A stretch of 64,000 nt of DNA from Leishmania martiniquensis (GCF_017916325.1 NC_090171.1:2574501-2638500); one strand, 5' to 3'. Shown: positions 42,483-53,642, counted from the stretch's first letter. The notes: generated by a model not told the origin, from the sequence alone. Made by a program: numbers and translations.

Positions 42483-44573
42483 TCAGTCCTGCCACGTCGC
42501 ACCAATGCTCTTCGCCATGAAGGTGTACATATCGGACGTCTCCTCAATAGTCTTGCTTGTCGGCTTGCCAGCACCGTGGCCTGCAGACACTTCTACCCGC
42601 GCCAGGAAGGGGCCACCCTTATCAGGGTTTGCGTGCTGAAGCGTGGCAACGTACTTGAGCGAATGCAGCGGCACTACGCGATCATCGTGGTCGCCGGTGA
42701 CAACGAGAATGGCCGGGTACTTGATGCCTGCCTGCACGTTGTGAATGGGGCTGTAGCTGCGCAGCACCTCAAAGTCCTTTTTCTCGTCTGGGTTGCCGTA
42801 GTCAGAAATCCACGCGTGGCCGATGGTGAACTTGTGAAACTTAAACATGTCGAGGACGCCTACTTGGCACACAACGCACGAGAACTCCTGAGGTGCCTGA
42901 TGGGCACAGGCGGCGACGAGGAGGCCGCCGTTGGAGCCGCCCATGATGGCCGTGGTGGCAGGGGAGCCGATGTTGTGGCGGTGAAGGTATTTCGCGGCCT
43001 CGATGAAATCGGTGAAACAGTTTTGCTTCTTTGTGAGGCGCCCGTCATCGTGCCATGACTGGCCGTACTCGCCGCCGCCACGAATGTTAGGGATGGCGAG
43101 CACACCGCCGAGGTGCTGGAGAAAGACGATGCGCGAGGGGCTAAAGCTGGGCGTCAGCGAAATCCCAAAGCCGCCGTAGCCGTACAGCATCACCGGTGAG
43201 CCAGAGGACAGATGGCCTTTCTTATGCACAATGAACATGGGTATTCTTGTGCCGTCCGCGGACTCGTAAAATCGCTGCTCGGTGACGAAGTTTTCCACGT
43301 CGAGGCCGTCCACTATGTCGTCCTTGTACACAGTCAGCGAGCCCTGCGGGTCGTCGATGTCCATTACGAAGGAACGGCCAGGGAGCATAAAGGAGGAGAC
43401 CTTGAAGGAGACAAAGTTCTTCTTGTAGTCCGCAAAGAGGGAAACGACAGTGCCGACCGGCAAGTTCACCTTCGTCATCGCCGCCCCGTGTAGCTTTTGG
43501 TAGTACATGACGTCCTTGACGTCCTCGAGGTAGACAAGGAGCAGTGTGTCCTTCACAAGTGCAGCAATGTTCAGCACCGATATCTTCTCCGGAACAACAT
43601 CCTTTACCTCAGCCGTGTCAAAGTTCATCGAGATAATTTTTTTGCGGGGTGCTTCCTTGGTGCTTGTCATGTAAAACACCTCGCCCTCGTTGCCCAGGTA
43701 GGTGAACTCGCCAACGAACGTGTTCACCACCTTGTTGAAGGTCATCGGCGTCTTCAGCTCTTCGAAGGAGGTTGGCAGCTTCGCAATCCAAACGAGGTTA
43801 TACGGCTCACTCCCCTTCATGATGCGAACGAAAAGGTACTGCTGATCGTCTGTGACCTCCGACGACAAAATCCACTGGGGGTGCTCAGGCAACTGCAGGA
43901 TGACCACATCCTCCGACTGCGCAGTGCCGATCTTGTGGAAGCATATGTACTGATTCTGCGCCGAGTCCGTCTCGGCGCCTTTGTCGACGTCCTCGCTCAG
44001 CTCGGGGTAGCGCTGGTAAAAGAAGCCCACATTATACCACCATGAAATGCCAGAGAACTTCGCCCAGTTAAGCTTGTCCGAAAGCTGTTCCCCCGTCTTT
44101 GCGTTGAGCACCTGAATATACTGCCAGTCGCTGCCCTTGTCGCTAAGGCTGTAGGCAAACATCTCGTCGTTCTCGCTCCACGCTTGAGCCTTGAGAGCGG
44201 TGGTGCCGTCAGCGCTCAGCGTGTTCGGATTGAGAAAGATGGACGGCTTGTCGTCATTGAGGGACGCTGCCTCCATGATGACGCTCTGGTTCTGCAGGCC
44301 CGTGTTGTATTGGTAGTAGTATTTGCCGCCGTGCAGGCTAGGGTTGCTTGTACGCGCGTAGTTGAGCATCGCCGTCACTCGGTCCACGATCTTGGCTCGC
44401 AGCTCGGAAGAAGACTTCATGTACGCCCCGAACACCTCGTTTTGCTGCCGCACGAACTCCTTCGTTTCGAGACTGAATGGGTCCTCGAGGTAATCGTACG
44501 GCTCCGAGATGGTGTGGCCGTGCATCTGGTAGGACGAAGCCGCACGGCGGGCTGCGGGATAAAGGGCCTTCAT
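42483..44573 (-). CDS. POP: Prolyl oligopeptidase (S9A family)
   Basis: A serine peptidase that cleaves peptides shorter than about 30 residues after proline; the T. cruzi homologue (Tc80) also cleaves collagen and fibronectin. A 696-residue protein from the ATG at 44573. Residues 1-75 and about 410-696 form the alpha/beta hydrolase domain, with the seven-bladed propeller between. The triad is S547 in G-G-S-N-G-G, D630 in G-D-H-D-D-R-V and H666 in S-A-G-H-G-A-G, each one lower than the T. cruzi numbers I recall. The N-terminus has no signal peptide, in line with a cytosolic enzyme that is released or secreted unconventionally. A purine tract at 44606-44627 beside CT at 44604 marks a likely splice acceptor. 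The length is full and intact. Oligopeptidase B (S9A, basic specificity) is the alternative, but the motif spacing fits POP. Confidence 0.95.
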   Translation of the reverse strand: MKALYPAARRAASSYQMHGHTISEPYDYLEDPFSLETKEFVRQQNEVFGAYMKSSSELRAKIVDRVTAMLNYARTSNPSLHGGKYYYQYNTGLQNQSVIMEAASLNDDKPSIFLNPNTLSADGTTALKAQAWSENDEMFAYSLSDKGSDWQYIQVLNAKTGEQLSDKLNWAKFSGISWWYNVGFFYQRYPELSEDVDKGAETDSAQNQYICFHKIGTAQSEDVVILQLPEHPQWILSSEVTDDQQYLFVRIMKGSEPYNLVWIAKLPTSFEELKTPMTFNKVVNTFVGEFTYLGNEGEVFYMTSTKEAPRKKIISMNFDTAEVKDVVPEKISVLNIAALVKDTLLLVYLEDVKDVMYYQKLHGAAMTKVNLPVGTVVSLFADYKKNFVSFKVSSFMLPGRSFVMDIDDPQGSLTVYKDDIVDGLDVENFVTEQRFYESADGTRIPMFIVHKKGHLSSGSPVMLYGYGGFGISLTPSFSPSRIVFLQHLGGVLAIPNIRGGGEYGQSWHDDGRLTKKQNCFTDFIEAAKYLHRHNIGSPATTAIMGGSNGGLLVAACAHQAPQEFSCVVCQVGVLDMFKFHKFTIGHAWISDYGNPDEKKDFEVLRSYSPIHNVQAGIKYPAILVVTGDHDDRVVPLHSLKYVATLQHANPDKGGPFLARVEVSAGHGAGKPTSKTIEETSDMYTFMAKSIGATWQD

Positions 44574-45799
44574 GTTGGAGCTCTTCCTTGTGTGAAGAGG
44601 GTGCTGAGAGTAGACGGAGAAAGGAGGGCAGAAGCGCAGTCGATGAGATGCGCGTGGTGGCGATCAAGAGAGAAATTTTAAAGAAACGCAGAAGAGAGCA
44701 CTACAGCATAAAAATGGCTGAGGAGCAGAGCCCCCGCAGTGATGGGCGACTCCGCACCCGCCCGTGCGTTGGTCGTGCCGGCCGCACACCGCCGACGTTG
44801 GAAAGCGAGGAGGAGGATGGAGAAAGAGTACGGTAGAGAGGTGCAGCGAGAGCGTGAGGATGAGGCGGGGTAAGCAGTGATGCCATACGCAAAAGCGCGC
44901 CTCTTGAAAAGGTCCCGTTGGGAAACCCGAACAGCGGCAGGACGGCGAAAATCTTCCTCAGCGCGCCCTTGCCCAGGCGCGATAGGGCGCCATATCACTC
45001 CCGACGTGGATAGGAACGGAGTCTGAGTCCGCTTTCTGCACGGACGCGTACCGATGCCTAGTGTCGCATTGAACACGGCGCACACGCTGTCGGCGAAGCC
45101 ACTGCACGACGGCGAGGAAGTGTGGAGAGAGAGAGAGATGCAAGACGGGAAGGAGAACGAAAAGGTGTCCGTTGCCAACTCACCCGCGGCACCGCCGTGT
45201 CTCACGGTGACTTCGTTCCGCGACAAATTGGAAGACATGCTTTACTACGAAAGAGATGTGCCTACTAGAGATAGAGAACAGAAACAAGAGTGCACGCTCA
45301 AGAGCTCTCCCTTCCCCACCTGAGAGAGAGAGACACACGATACGCTTCTTAGACGGCGGCGAGGAGGCACACACGTCGAGGCGTGTTGGGAAAATTGGAA
45401 GAAGAGGGAAAGAATGAGGGTGAAAGTCGCGATGCCTCCAACAGCCGAGACACAATTCGTTTCCAGGCCCGTTTCCTCCAATGTCTGCTACCACACTCCC
45501 CTTCTCGCACCCTCAGCCTCGCCTCGTCCATGTCTCGTGCCGTGGCCGCCAATGCCAGCATGGGCGGAGAGCAGCACATGTGCCACAATGCGTAGAAGAG
45601 TGAAAGGAATAGCTGTGGCGGTGGCAAGTAAGTGAACCGTGTGCGCGAGGGAACAGGCTGTGCGCCATAATATTTCTGCGGGAACGGCTTCGCGCTCGCC
45701 CTGCCGGCATGGGCGCGCCGTCGAACACGTCGAGAGCACGCCACTGCGGCAGAGGAAGAGTCGAGACAAGAAACCGAACAGTAGAAAGGCGCGCTGCAC
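44574..45799. other. Noncoding spacer
   Basis: Apart from the POP splice signal no feature is seen; the frames on both strands are Arg/Ser/Ala-rich and short. Confidence 0.5.
44604..44627 (-). promoter_or_regulatory. Candidate trans-splice acceptor of POP
   Basis: On the minus strand a C/T-rich tract (44606-44627) ends in AG (44605-44604), 31 nt before the ATG. This is the expected spliced-leader addition signal. Confidence 0.5.
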
Positions 45800-46576
45800 T
45801 TACACGCCGTTCTTGAGCTCTTCAGCGTCGTAGAGGGACAGGCCGTCGAGGTACTTGCGCAGCACCTCTGCCTCGATGTTGTCTTCCCAAGTCGTGTTGG
45901 GCAGACGCGGAGGCGGGATGTTGGTGTAGTCGGCCTCGCCCGACGCCTGCGTCTCCTTCAGGCGGCCGAGGGCTTCGTTGACATACCTTCCCTGCACATC
46001 CACCGCAAAACCCTCCACGATGGAGCGGTCCACTATCACCTTCGGCACCAGTGTGTACCCAGCGAGCTCCTTCATCTCCTGGACGACTTGCTCCGCAACC
46101 CTCTTCGCCCTATCCACCAGGGCGCGGTCCTGTTCCTTATCAGGGCCCACATAGATCTTAGCTGTCACCCGCTTCATCTTTGCGTTGACGTAGGTTTGGT
46201 ACACCTCCGCCACATCGGGGAGCAGGTCTAGCATACCGTTGCTCTGCATCCACTCCAGCGTGAAGGTCGTCGGGGCGGACAGCGACTTGAACTCCTTCAC
46301 TTCGCTCACCACTATGGTGCGCTCCCAGAAGACAGGTAGCTTCGGAACGGCGGCAGTGATGGTCTGGAAGTCCTTCAGAATGGCGTCGAAGCTGCTCTTT
46401 GGCTCCGCCGCCTTGTAAAGGAACTTGGCAAACGTGACAGCGTCGCTGGGGACGATATGGACAGGGAACTCGGCGCGCTCAAAGTCGCTAGCGTAGAGCT
46501 TCTTCAGCTCCTCAGATGGGGTGTAGAAGCGGGCCGCCGCGAAAGACGGCACGCACACGCAGAGCCGACGAAACAT
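45800..46576 (-). CDS. OSCP: ATP synthase OSCP (delta) subunit
   Basis: Links the catalytic F1 head to the peripheral stalk of the mitochondrial F1Fo ATP synthase. A 258-residue protein from the ATG at 46576; the frame runs upstream through UTR-like sequence. The first about 16 residues (M-F-R-R-L-C..., Arg/Cys/Ala/Phe) look like a short mitochondrial presequence. The N-terminal helical domain is at about 25-130, and the C-terminal OSCP-type beta/alpha part follows: V-T-A-K-I-Y-V near 140, then a long helix and T-L-V-P-K-V-I-V-D-R-S-I-V-E-G-F-A-V-D-V-Q-G-R-Y-V-N-E (about 175-201), which corresponds to the conserved strand-turn-strand ending of OSCP/delta subunits. The tail of about 50 residues is a lineage extension. 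The position between POP and beta-adaptin is the same as I recall in T. brucei, where the OSCP gene is known. Confidence 0.82.
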   Translation of the reverse strand: MFRRLCVCVPSFAAARFYTPSEELKKLYASDFERAEFPVHIVPSDAVTFAKFLYKAAEPKSSFDAILKDFQTITAAVPKLPVFWERTIVVSEVKEFKSLSAPTTFTLEWMQSNGMLDLLPDVAEVYQTYVNAKMKRVTAKIYVGPDKEQDRALVDRAKRVAEQVVQEMKELAGYTLVPKVIVDRSIVEGFAVDVQGRYVNEALGRLKETQASGEADYTNIPPPRLPNTTWEDNIEAEVLRKYLDGLSLYDAEELKNGV

Positions 46577-48242
46577 ATTCTTCAATCGCCCGGGACGGGA
46601 AGCCGTAGAAAGGGAGAGAAGTGAGAGACTAACGCTGTTGCGGGGGACGTGGTCACGATACCAACTTGGGGCTCCGCTGCTTGCTCTGATACCGGGCCAT
46701 AACGTACGATGCGTTTCACAAGGCCGGAGCACACAACGAGACATACCCGAGAGAGAAGCGGTGCCGTTTTTGAGAAGGCGATAGAGCGACGATGGTGTCC
46801 AACGATGCACAGAATCGAAGATAGAGACGAGGAGCTTGACAAAGTTGACACGCCAGCGGAAGTTTGCAGCTTCGCCTCTGGGAAGAAAAGACATACGGAG
46901 CCTGCACTGCGTCCATTACACCGCGCTCAACAGCATCCTGTAGATGCACCGGCGCTTCAATCACAGAGGGTGTTTTGGCGTTGACCGCGCTTCTCTCCCC
47001 TCTCGATCGTGCAACAATTTCGAGAGGAGGTGCCTCTTACCCGTCCCCACCGCCGACCGCAGCCACCCTTGTCCTCGTCTCCTTTGGTTCAGAGAGCAAA
47101 ACTGCATCACCTACGGCACCTTCATCAGCACGGCATGAGACACTGCAGCGAAAAGAGACGAGTGGCAGTGGAGTCGCCAGTCAGCACACTGGTTGCACAC
47201 GGCCGCCCCTACACCCATTGGTCCCAACATGCTCATGCTGTATTGGTCGATATTCGTTCATCCCTCCCCCCGCTCGCGTCACACAGGCCCGCCTCGCGTA
47301 GCTGCCACGCAGCGCCAGACACGCGCCACCCACAGCTGCGCACGCCGCCTCGTCGCTGCTCCCGCTACGCCAGCCCACAGCGCGCTGCCATCTCCCTCGA
47401 GGGGGTAAGGGAGCGGGGGAGGGGGTAGGGAGGGGTCGCTCAGGCTCCCCCGCACACCACTCGCCAGTGTGAGGGCCGGGCGGCACGCGTCCGAGTCGCG
47501 CTGGCGCTTTGCCCATCGCACCGGCGTGCTCGCCGTTGCGGGTCGCTCGAGCGCCACACCACCCACGGCCCCACCCGCCAACATCAGTAGCGATGCGTCG
47601 CGGTCATCCCCCCTCCCTATGCGACGCCGGCGCCTGACCCGCTGTCGCCCCACCACAGGTGCTTCCACCGGAGTAAAAGAAGAAGGGTGGGGGCGGGGTC
47701 GAGCGGCTGGCTGGTTTTCTCGCACCCAGCGTTTGAGGGAGGGTGGGGGGGACAGGGCCGTGCGATGCCACGCGCCATGAGGCGTGTCTGCGCATCATGA
47801 GAAGGCGCACCAAAGCCCTGAGAGAGCAAACAGGGGAAGGAGGAAGAAACGGCGCAACGAAACGGAAAGAACGTTTTTACCCCCATCCGCCCACTCTGCG
47901 CGAAAGGAAATAATAAAGGAAAACGTGCGCGACGCAACAATGGCCACAGCTGGCGCACCGCCGCCGCCCTACAGAAAGCGAAAAAGGGGAGGCGACCGAT
48001 GCGGCAGAGTCAAAAGGGCAGGGGGCGAGAAGCGACCTGGGCGCAACGTGGGATAAGGCGGGCGAGAGCAAACGAGAAACAGGAAGAAAAAAGAGAAGGA
48101 AAGAGAGAAGAACGTCCGCACGCATACCGTTCGGGAGCAGGCAGCAGCACTCGCATATCAGATGCTCACTCTACTGCCTCCGCCTTGTCTTGTCCACATA
48201 GCATATTTCTTCCCTCTCCGTTTCTTCTCGCGCTCTTCCCGC
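46577..48242. other. Spacer containing repeat A copy 5
   Basis: Repeat A copy 5 at 47259-47783, about 460 nt past the stop of beta-adaptin. The rest shows purine tracts (47800-48110) and no gene. Confidence 0.6.
47259..47783 (+). repeat. Dispersed repeat A, copy 5
   Basis: About 525 bp, same orientation as the other four copies. Homology from CATCCCTCCCCCCG to CGCGCCATGAGGC. G-quadruplex-type run at 47415-47435. Confidence 0.92.
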
Positions 48243-50468
48243 TCATGAGAAGAGGTCATCCAACTGCGTGCCCATGGTGGAGGACTGCGGTGCGGCCGAC
48301 GTGGAGGCTGGTGCAGCGTAGAGTCCACCTTCGGCACCGCCCTCAAGGGCCCTCGCTGCCTGAGGCAATGACGGCGCCTGTGATCCGGGCGTGGCTTGAA
48401 AGAGCGCCGAGGATGCCGCGACTGGAGGAGCTGGCGCGCTGAACAAATCACTCAGAAGATCTGCATGCTGAGCGCCGTTGCTGCTTCTCGCCATCTGCTG
48501 CCGTTCTTCTGCCCCGTTGCCTGCTAACCCGAGCGCATCGCTTTCTATTCGTCCAGCAAAAAGCCCTGGTGCGCCTTCCTGGGCGATCACCTTCGGTGTC
48601 GGCGGCATGTCCGCCGCTTCGTCATTATCCGTGTCCTCCTCGTCCAGCTCCACGTCTGCCAGTCCGTAAGGAGGAAGGAACGACTGGTACGGTCGAGCGA
48701 ACACGATGGCGGCGGTGTTAAGGGACTTCTTCAGGTCCGCCATGGTCATGGCATCGCTGAAGGTCCGGTCAACGTTCACCGGCACCACCTGTCCATGCAC
48801 CACCTTCCTCATCTGCTCTACAGTCATGCCCTTGGACAGCAAACGCCAGTAAGCAAAGGCCCGGTCACGCACATCAGCGTCGTCGCTGTGCGTCGTCACG
48901 ATCTCTAGCACGCGATTCAGCTGCAGCTCCATCGCCTGCGGGTCGCGCAGGAACATCTTCACTGCCGCACAGAGGATCGAGAGCTGTACGCGCTGCTCGT
49001 GCTCCATGATAGTGTTAATAAAGCGCTGAATGATGTCCTTGCCGCTCTCGATAAAGTCGCAGTATTCGCCGAGCATCCAAAGTAGCGACACTTTTGCCTC
49101 CTCCTCTACAACCTCGTCAGCGCCGTAGTCGGCCACCAACGTGTCCAACATGAGTAGCTCGGGGTACTTGCGCACAATATCCTTCGCTGCCGTTACCACG
49201 TCAGGCAGCAGCTCTGGCCGCTGATCGACCAGCTGCATGAGAAGGTTTGCACAGTCGGGTGCCATGGAATCCACCTTGATGGCGAGCGAGGCGATGGCGC
49301 GCACCACCTCGACCACAAACACCATGTCAACCCCCGAGGCGTACTCAGCAAACTCCTTGACGATCTCCGGCGCTGCAGAAGGTGTGGCGAGCTTCAACAA
49401 GAGGCGCAGCTTCTCCAGCTTGACGAACGGCGGGTCGCTGTAGCGCACATAGAACGCGTCGAGGTTCGTCCGCAGCAAATTTGGAAAGATGACCAGCAAT
49501 GCGTGGATGTTCTTGCATACAATGTACTGTGTTTCCGGGTCGCGCTTCGCTAGCGTGAGGAGGGCGGTATTGACGCGCACCGTGCAGCGCTCAATCAACT
49601 CCGGCGAGCACCGACTCGCGAGGTTGGCTACTACCTTGATCGCCCCCATCACAACCGCCGGGTTCTGATGGCTCATCCGGGGTAAGACCCGCGTCAGCAG
49701 AGTCTCCGCGCTCTCCTTGTCGCTAGGCCGCTGGGCAGCGAGCAAGTCGAGGATGAACTGCTGTCCCCACTCATTGCACTCTGGCAGGTGGTAGACAAGT
49801 CGATTCACCCATTCGTTATTACTTTCGATCTTCTCGCTGCCGTAGTCGTTCACCTCGCACACGACTGCCGCAGCATTGGATGCCACCATTGGGTTGTTGT
49901 CATTCAGCAGTTCGACGAGCTCCTTCTTGAAATCCTGTTGGTAAAAGAGATTCATGTCATCGTGGAACAGCTTGCCCAGGCCCATGGCGGCAGTCTTGCG
50001 AACGTACGGATCCGAATCTGCCACGGCGCGGCGCAGAGGCTCCAGCGTATACTCCAGCACCGAGGGCACCCGGATGCACATCATCGTCCGCACAGCAAGC
50101 GCCCGCACAACCGGAGAGCTATTCGTGGTATCTTGCAAGAACGTGTTTACAGCCAACAAGGCCTTCTCCGGCTGCAGCCGCGCCGTGCTAAGCACATATA
50201 AGTACACCAGCTTCTTCAGCTCCAGGTCAGTCGATGGAGCAAGCTTCACGACATCGACGAATAGGTAGCTCACGTCGCGCCCCATCGTCATGTTGGCGAT
50301 GATGCGCTTCACCGCGGCCTTTTTTCGATGGTTGTCGGTACCGTTGAGATCATTGTGCAACTCTGCGACTTCACCGCGGCGCGTCTGCGCAAAGTACTTT
50401 GATCCCGTCTTAGTCTCCTCCAGCTTACGCTGAATCCTCTCTCGCGCCTTTCGAAGAAGGTTCTCCAT
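48243..50468 (-). CDS. Beta-adaptin, AP-1 type adaptor subunit
   Basis: A large subunit of a clathrin adaptor complex at the trans-Golgi/endosome. A 741-residue protein from the ATG at 50468; the frame continues upstream only to a GTG. The N-terminal roughly 580 residues are the adaptin trunk of HEAT/armadillo helices, with the typical E-L-K-K-L-V-Y-L-Y-V, R-A-L-A-V-R-T-M and D-P-Y-V-R-K-T-A-A-M-G motifs of AP-1/AP-2 beta subunits. A hinge follows, rich in Ala, Pro, Ser and Gln, and the protein ends L-D-D-L-F-S. The C-terminal appendage (ear) of animal beta1/beta2 (about 940 residues in total) is missing. I recall the same short form in trypanosomes. AP-1 is more likely than AP-2, since AP-2 is absent in T. 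brucei, but sequence alone does not separate them. Confidence 0.9.
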   Translation of the reverse strand: MENLLRKARERIQRKLEETKTGSKYFAQTRRGEVAELHNDLNGTDNHRKKAAVKRIIANMTMGRDVSYLFVDVVKLAPSTDLELKKLVYLYVLSTARLQPEKALLAVNTFLQDTTNSSPVVRALAVRTMMCIRVPSVLEYTLEPLRRAVADSDPYVRKTAAMGLGKLFHDDMNLFYQQDFKKELVELLNDNNPMVASNAAAVVCEVNDYGSEKIESNNEWVNRLVYHLPECNEWGQQFILDLLAAQRPSDKESAETLLTRVLPRMSHQNPAVVMGAIKVVANLASRCSPELIERCTVRVNTALLTLAKRDPETQYIVCKNIHALLVIFPNLLRTNLDAFYVRYSDPPFVKLEKLRLLLKLATPSAAPEIVKEFAEYASGVDMVFVVEVVRAIASLAIKVDSMAPDCANLLMQLVDQRPELLPDVVTAAKDIVRKYPELLMLDTLVADYGADEVVEEEAKVSLLWMLGEYCDFIESGKDIIQRFINTIMEHEQRVQLSILCAAVKMFLRDPQAMELQLNRVLEIVTTHSDDADVRDRAFAYWRLLSKGMTVEQMRKVVHGQVVPVNVDRTFSDAMTMADLKKSLNTAAIVFARPYQSFLPPYGLADVELDEEDTDNDEAADMPPTPKVIAQEGAPGLFAGRIESDALGLAGNGAEERQQMARSSNGAQHADLLSDLFSAPAPPVAASSALFQATPGSQAPSLPQAARALEGGAEGGLYAAPASTSAAPQSSTMGTQLDDLFS

Positions 50469-50686
50469 CGCTTCTGCTACTATGGCTGGGGCGACGAGGG
50501 ACGCATACACGACGCGCTCGATAGCGCCGTCAATCAGCCTTGAACTGAAGGCACTTGAAGAGACCAACGAAGTGTCCTTCTCTTCAGGCGCCTCCTCGAG
50601 CTCCACGGCGATTGCAGTCCTCCTCGTTGCCTTCAGCTGTAGCAACACGGCCTTGCGTGCGGAAGTGACGGGAGCAGAAAAGTAGC

Positions 50687-50733
50687 CTGGCGGGTGACAG
50701 GAGGGGGGAGGTAGACGGAAAAAATGCGTATCA
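50687..50733 (-). promoter_or_regulatory. Candidate trans-splice acceptor of beta-adaptin
   Basis: On the minus strand a T/C-rich tract (T6, C6 runs) ends in AG at 50688-50687. The resulting leader of about 218 nt has one upstream ATG (50515), which opens an 8-codon uORF ending at 50489; the next ATG is the beta-adaptin start. This supports the 50468 start. Confidence 0.5.
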
Positions 50734-53602
50734 GTGGGTTGGTGCGTGTATGTGAAGGGAGGTGGTGGCGGTGTCAGCAGTAGTGCACGTACAACGGCAA
50801 TTCGGCGCTGTGCCGGCTCGTTGCGTCTCCTTCTCTTGTACCCTCAATGGCATATCGATGATGTCCATGAGGTAACATGGGCGAAAGGGCGGTAGGACAT
50901 AGCGCAGGGCGGACGAGTGAAAACAGATGAAGCCTAACCCACGCCGAAGAGGTGAGGGCGAACTAAGAGGGAGGACTGATGCGCAGCTTAGCTGAGACAA
51001 CGCCTTCGGCATAGCCATGGGCAGTATTCTATGACGCTCACTCGGCTGACTCCGAGAATTTCACAATTCAGTGCGCCTGCTCAGCTGGCCAGGAATTGGC
51101 AAAGATTCAGGCTGAGCAGGAAGGCGGCAAGCGCAGGAGTCAAGAGCGCCAGGATAGACTGGGCCGAAGGCCTTGAGAGAGGAGGTTGGTTTTGTTGTAC
51201 TGACGCCTCTACGCTTTCCTGTTACGTAGTGAGCGGCGAAAAGCGTCTCGGGAATCACAAGCACTAAACAGAAGAGGAGGCTCGAAAAAGAGAGTGGGCA
51301 CAACTCGCCTCGGCGTTGTGTGTGCGTATGTGCATGGGCATCTGTATGTCGAGGAGAGGTGAGGTGGGTGAGCGTAACCGCGCAAGGGAAAGAGGATGAA
51401 GAAAAAGAAGCGAGAGAGTCTGTTCCGCATCTGCACACTCCCACATTAAAAAAAAACATACAGGCGCGCGTACGCCTCTCTATTCGGCACCGACTTGCAA
51501 GGGAGCGTGTATGCCCAGCTCCCTCGCCGCACTACGAGGCAAGCAGATCGCAGGGCGCGGATGCGCCATCACACAGAGGAGCGGCGGCGGGGGAGGGGAG
51601 GCGTGAAAGAAAGGAAAAGGGCGAAAAGAGAGAGAGAACGGCAAACACCGCAGCGTGCAAAGATACGAAAGAAAAAAATGCGCAGAAGCGTGAGCGTTTA
51701 CGTCAGCGGAATGCCCCGGGCGCACAAAAGGGCACGCACGCACACGCCAAAGAGGAAGCAAATAGACCAGAGAAAAAAACGCAAAGCACGGAAGGAGGAC
51801 GATACAAAAATTGCGTTGCGCAGAGAACATGTAGTGTGTCCCTCAGAGCCTCGGCGCAGGCATCGCTATCCGTCAACTTTGTCGGTGGATCACGCACCTG
51901 TACGCCTGACAGTGGGCATGTCCCGTCTCCCAACGAGAGAACCAAAGATAACATGTGGCAGTGACCGCAGAAAATATGCTCGGACGATTTCTCTTCTATC
52001 TTTCCCCTCTCTCCATACGATGCTTTGATGTGCGGCGGGGAAGCACAGAGGCGCACAGACACACATGTGCCTGCGCGCACGTAACCCACAGCCCAGTAGG
52101 AGATGCGACTGCGAATGCGTCATGCTGTCCTGTGCGGCAGGTTTCAGAGGAGCTTCAGGAATGTTGGTCAGCACACAGCATACAGGAACATGTAGACACA
52201 CATCTGCCTCACGTCCTCAAATCAGCAAATATGTGTTGGATGTGTGTGCGCCCGGGCGAGGCCGCCAAGAGGGGCGTCAGTGAAGAGCAAAAGCAATGAG
52301 CGTGTTGATCGAGAAAATGGCCACCGTTGCAAAAAAAAAAAGAAAAACCTGACGGAAACGGCACCAACGAAGGAGGCTGCACCAAAGTCGGCAGCCAACT
52401 CCCTCTTCTGTCTGTATTCCAGTCGCTCTCACGGCTGTGCGAGAGAAGTGCACTGAGGCGCGCTCGCAGCAGCTCTTCTGGGGGAGGCGCCCTGGAGGGG
52501 GGCGAAGGCGAAGCAGCCAAAGATATGGATGAGGGGGAAGTAGGAGGGAAAGGGTCAAGGCATACGCGCAAGCAGGAAAGAAATATCTCTCCCCCGGCCC
52601 TCTGGAGCAGACTTGACAGCTCGTGGCGCTGACAGTCGTGAGATCCCATGAGCGGGAAGACGACCACCATCGCTATCAAGAACCGAAAACACTTCAGTCA
52701 CCACCACACAACACATGAGACGCTCATGCGCGTGTAAACGGACACGCCCACGAAGAGCAAAGATAGAAAAAGAGAGCGAGAAGATGCGCTGCCCACGGAG
52801 AGAGGGCGCCAGTGGAGAAGTGGGCACGTGGTGCAGAAGCGAGGAAGGGCGCCGCGGCGGCGCCTGTACTCAAGGCGAGAGCGATAGAGAAAGAGGCGAT
52901 GTAGCTTACCTGCACAGACACATCCGCACTCATGCGCCTGTGCACACGCAAGCGCCTCGCGGCACGCGCAGAAGCACAAAAGTATAGAGACAAGAGGAAA
53001 CGAATCGGCATCAAGAAAGGGAAAAAAATGAATCACGAGACACTGTGGAAACAGCAGGGCTGAAAAAAGTCAAAGGTAAAGCGAGGAGAGGTGCGGGGGG
53101 AGGGGGAAGCTTCTGCAGAGGATGGTTGGCCCATCAGTACACACGTACGGCGAGGCAAAGAGCGGCACGGGCGACAACATTGCGAAAACGAGATACGCAC
53201 AAACGCACAGATTGGGTCACGCGAAACGGAAATATTTTACGGTGGGCGGGGGGAGGGGGGAGACAGACAAACAAAGAAGAGAGACGCCATTGGAGAAATA
53301 ACGAAGCCATTAGCGTGCGTGAGAACGCGGATGAAATAGAAGACGTCGGTAAACGAAAAGAGTACACAGATCTATGGAAGCGACCACAAAATAAAGACCC
53401 CTTCGTACATGTGTGTGTGTGTGTGCATGTGTAGGGCAGGGGAGAGGGGGGAGGGCATACGAGGCGAATCCACACACGTCCAGGAGATTCTCTCGTCGTT
53501 TTTGTTTTAAGACGGCAGGCGCGTGTAGAGCAATGCTGAAAAAAGAAATAATAAAAAGAGGGGAGGGGAGGGGAGAGGTGCGAAACTAAAAATACAAAAA
53601 AA

Positions 53603-53642
53603 GGTATACATATATATATAAATATATATGTATATATGTACG
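53603..53642. repeat. AT-rich palindromic tract
   Basis: Alternating TA sequence, nearly symmetrical around AATATATATG, flanked by GTATAC and GTAC. It can form a hairpin or cruciform. Confidence 0.75.

Noticed and set aside
41509..42639. 376-residue + strand frame before POP
   Set aside because: Most of it is repeat B read in one frame and recurs at 18763-19524; the end runs into the antisense of POP.
50469..50648. 60-residue N-terminal extension of beta-adaptin
   Set aside because: The frame is open but begins at GTG; the first in-frame ATG is at 50468, where adaptin homology starts.
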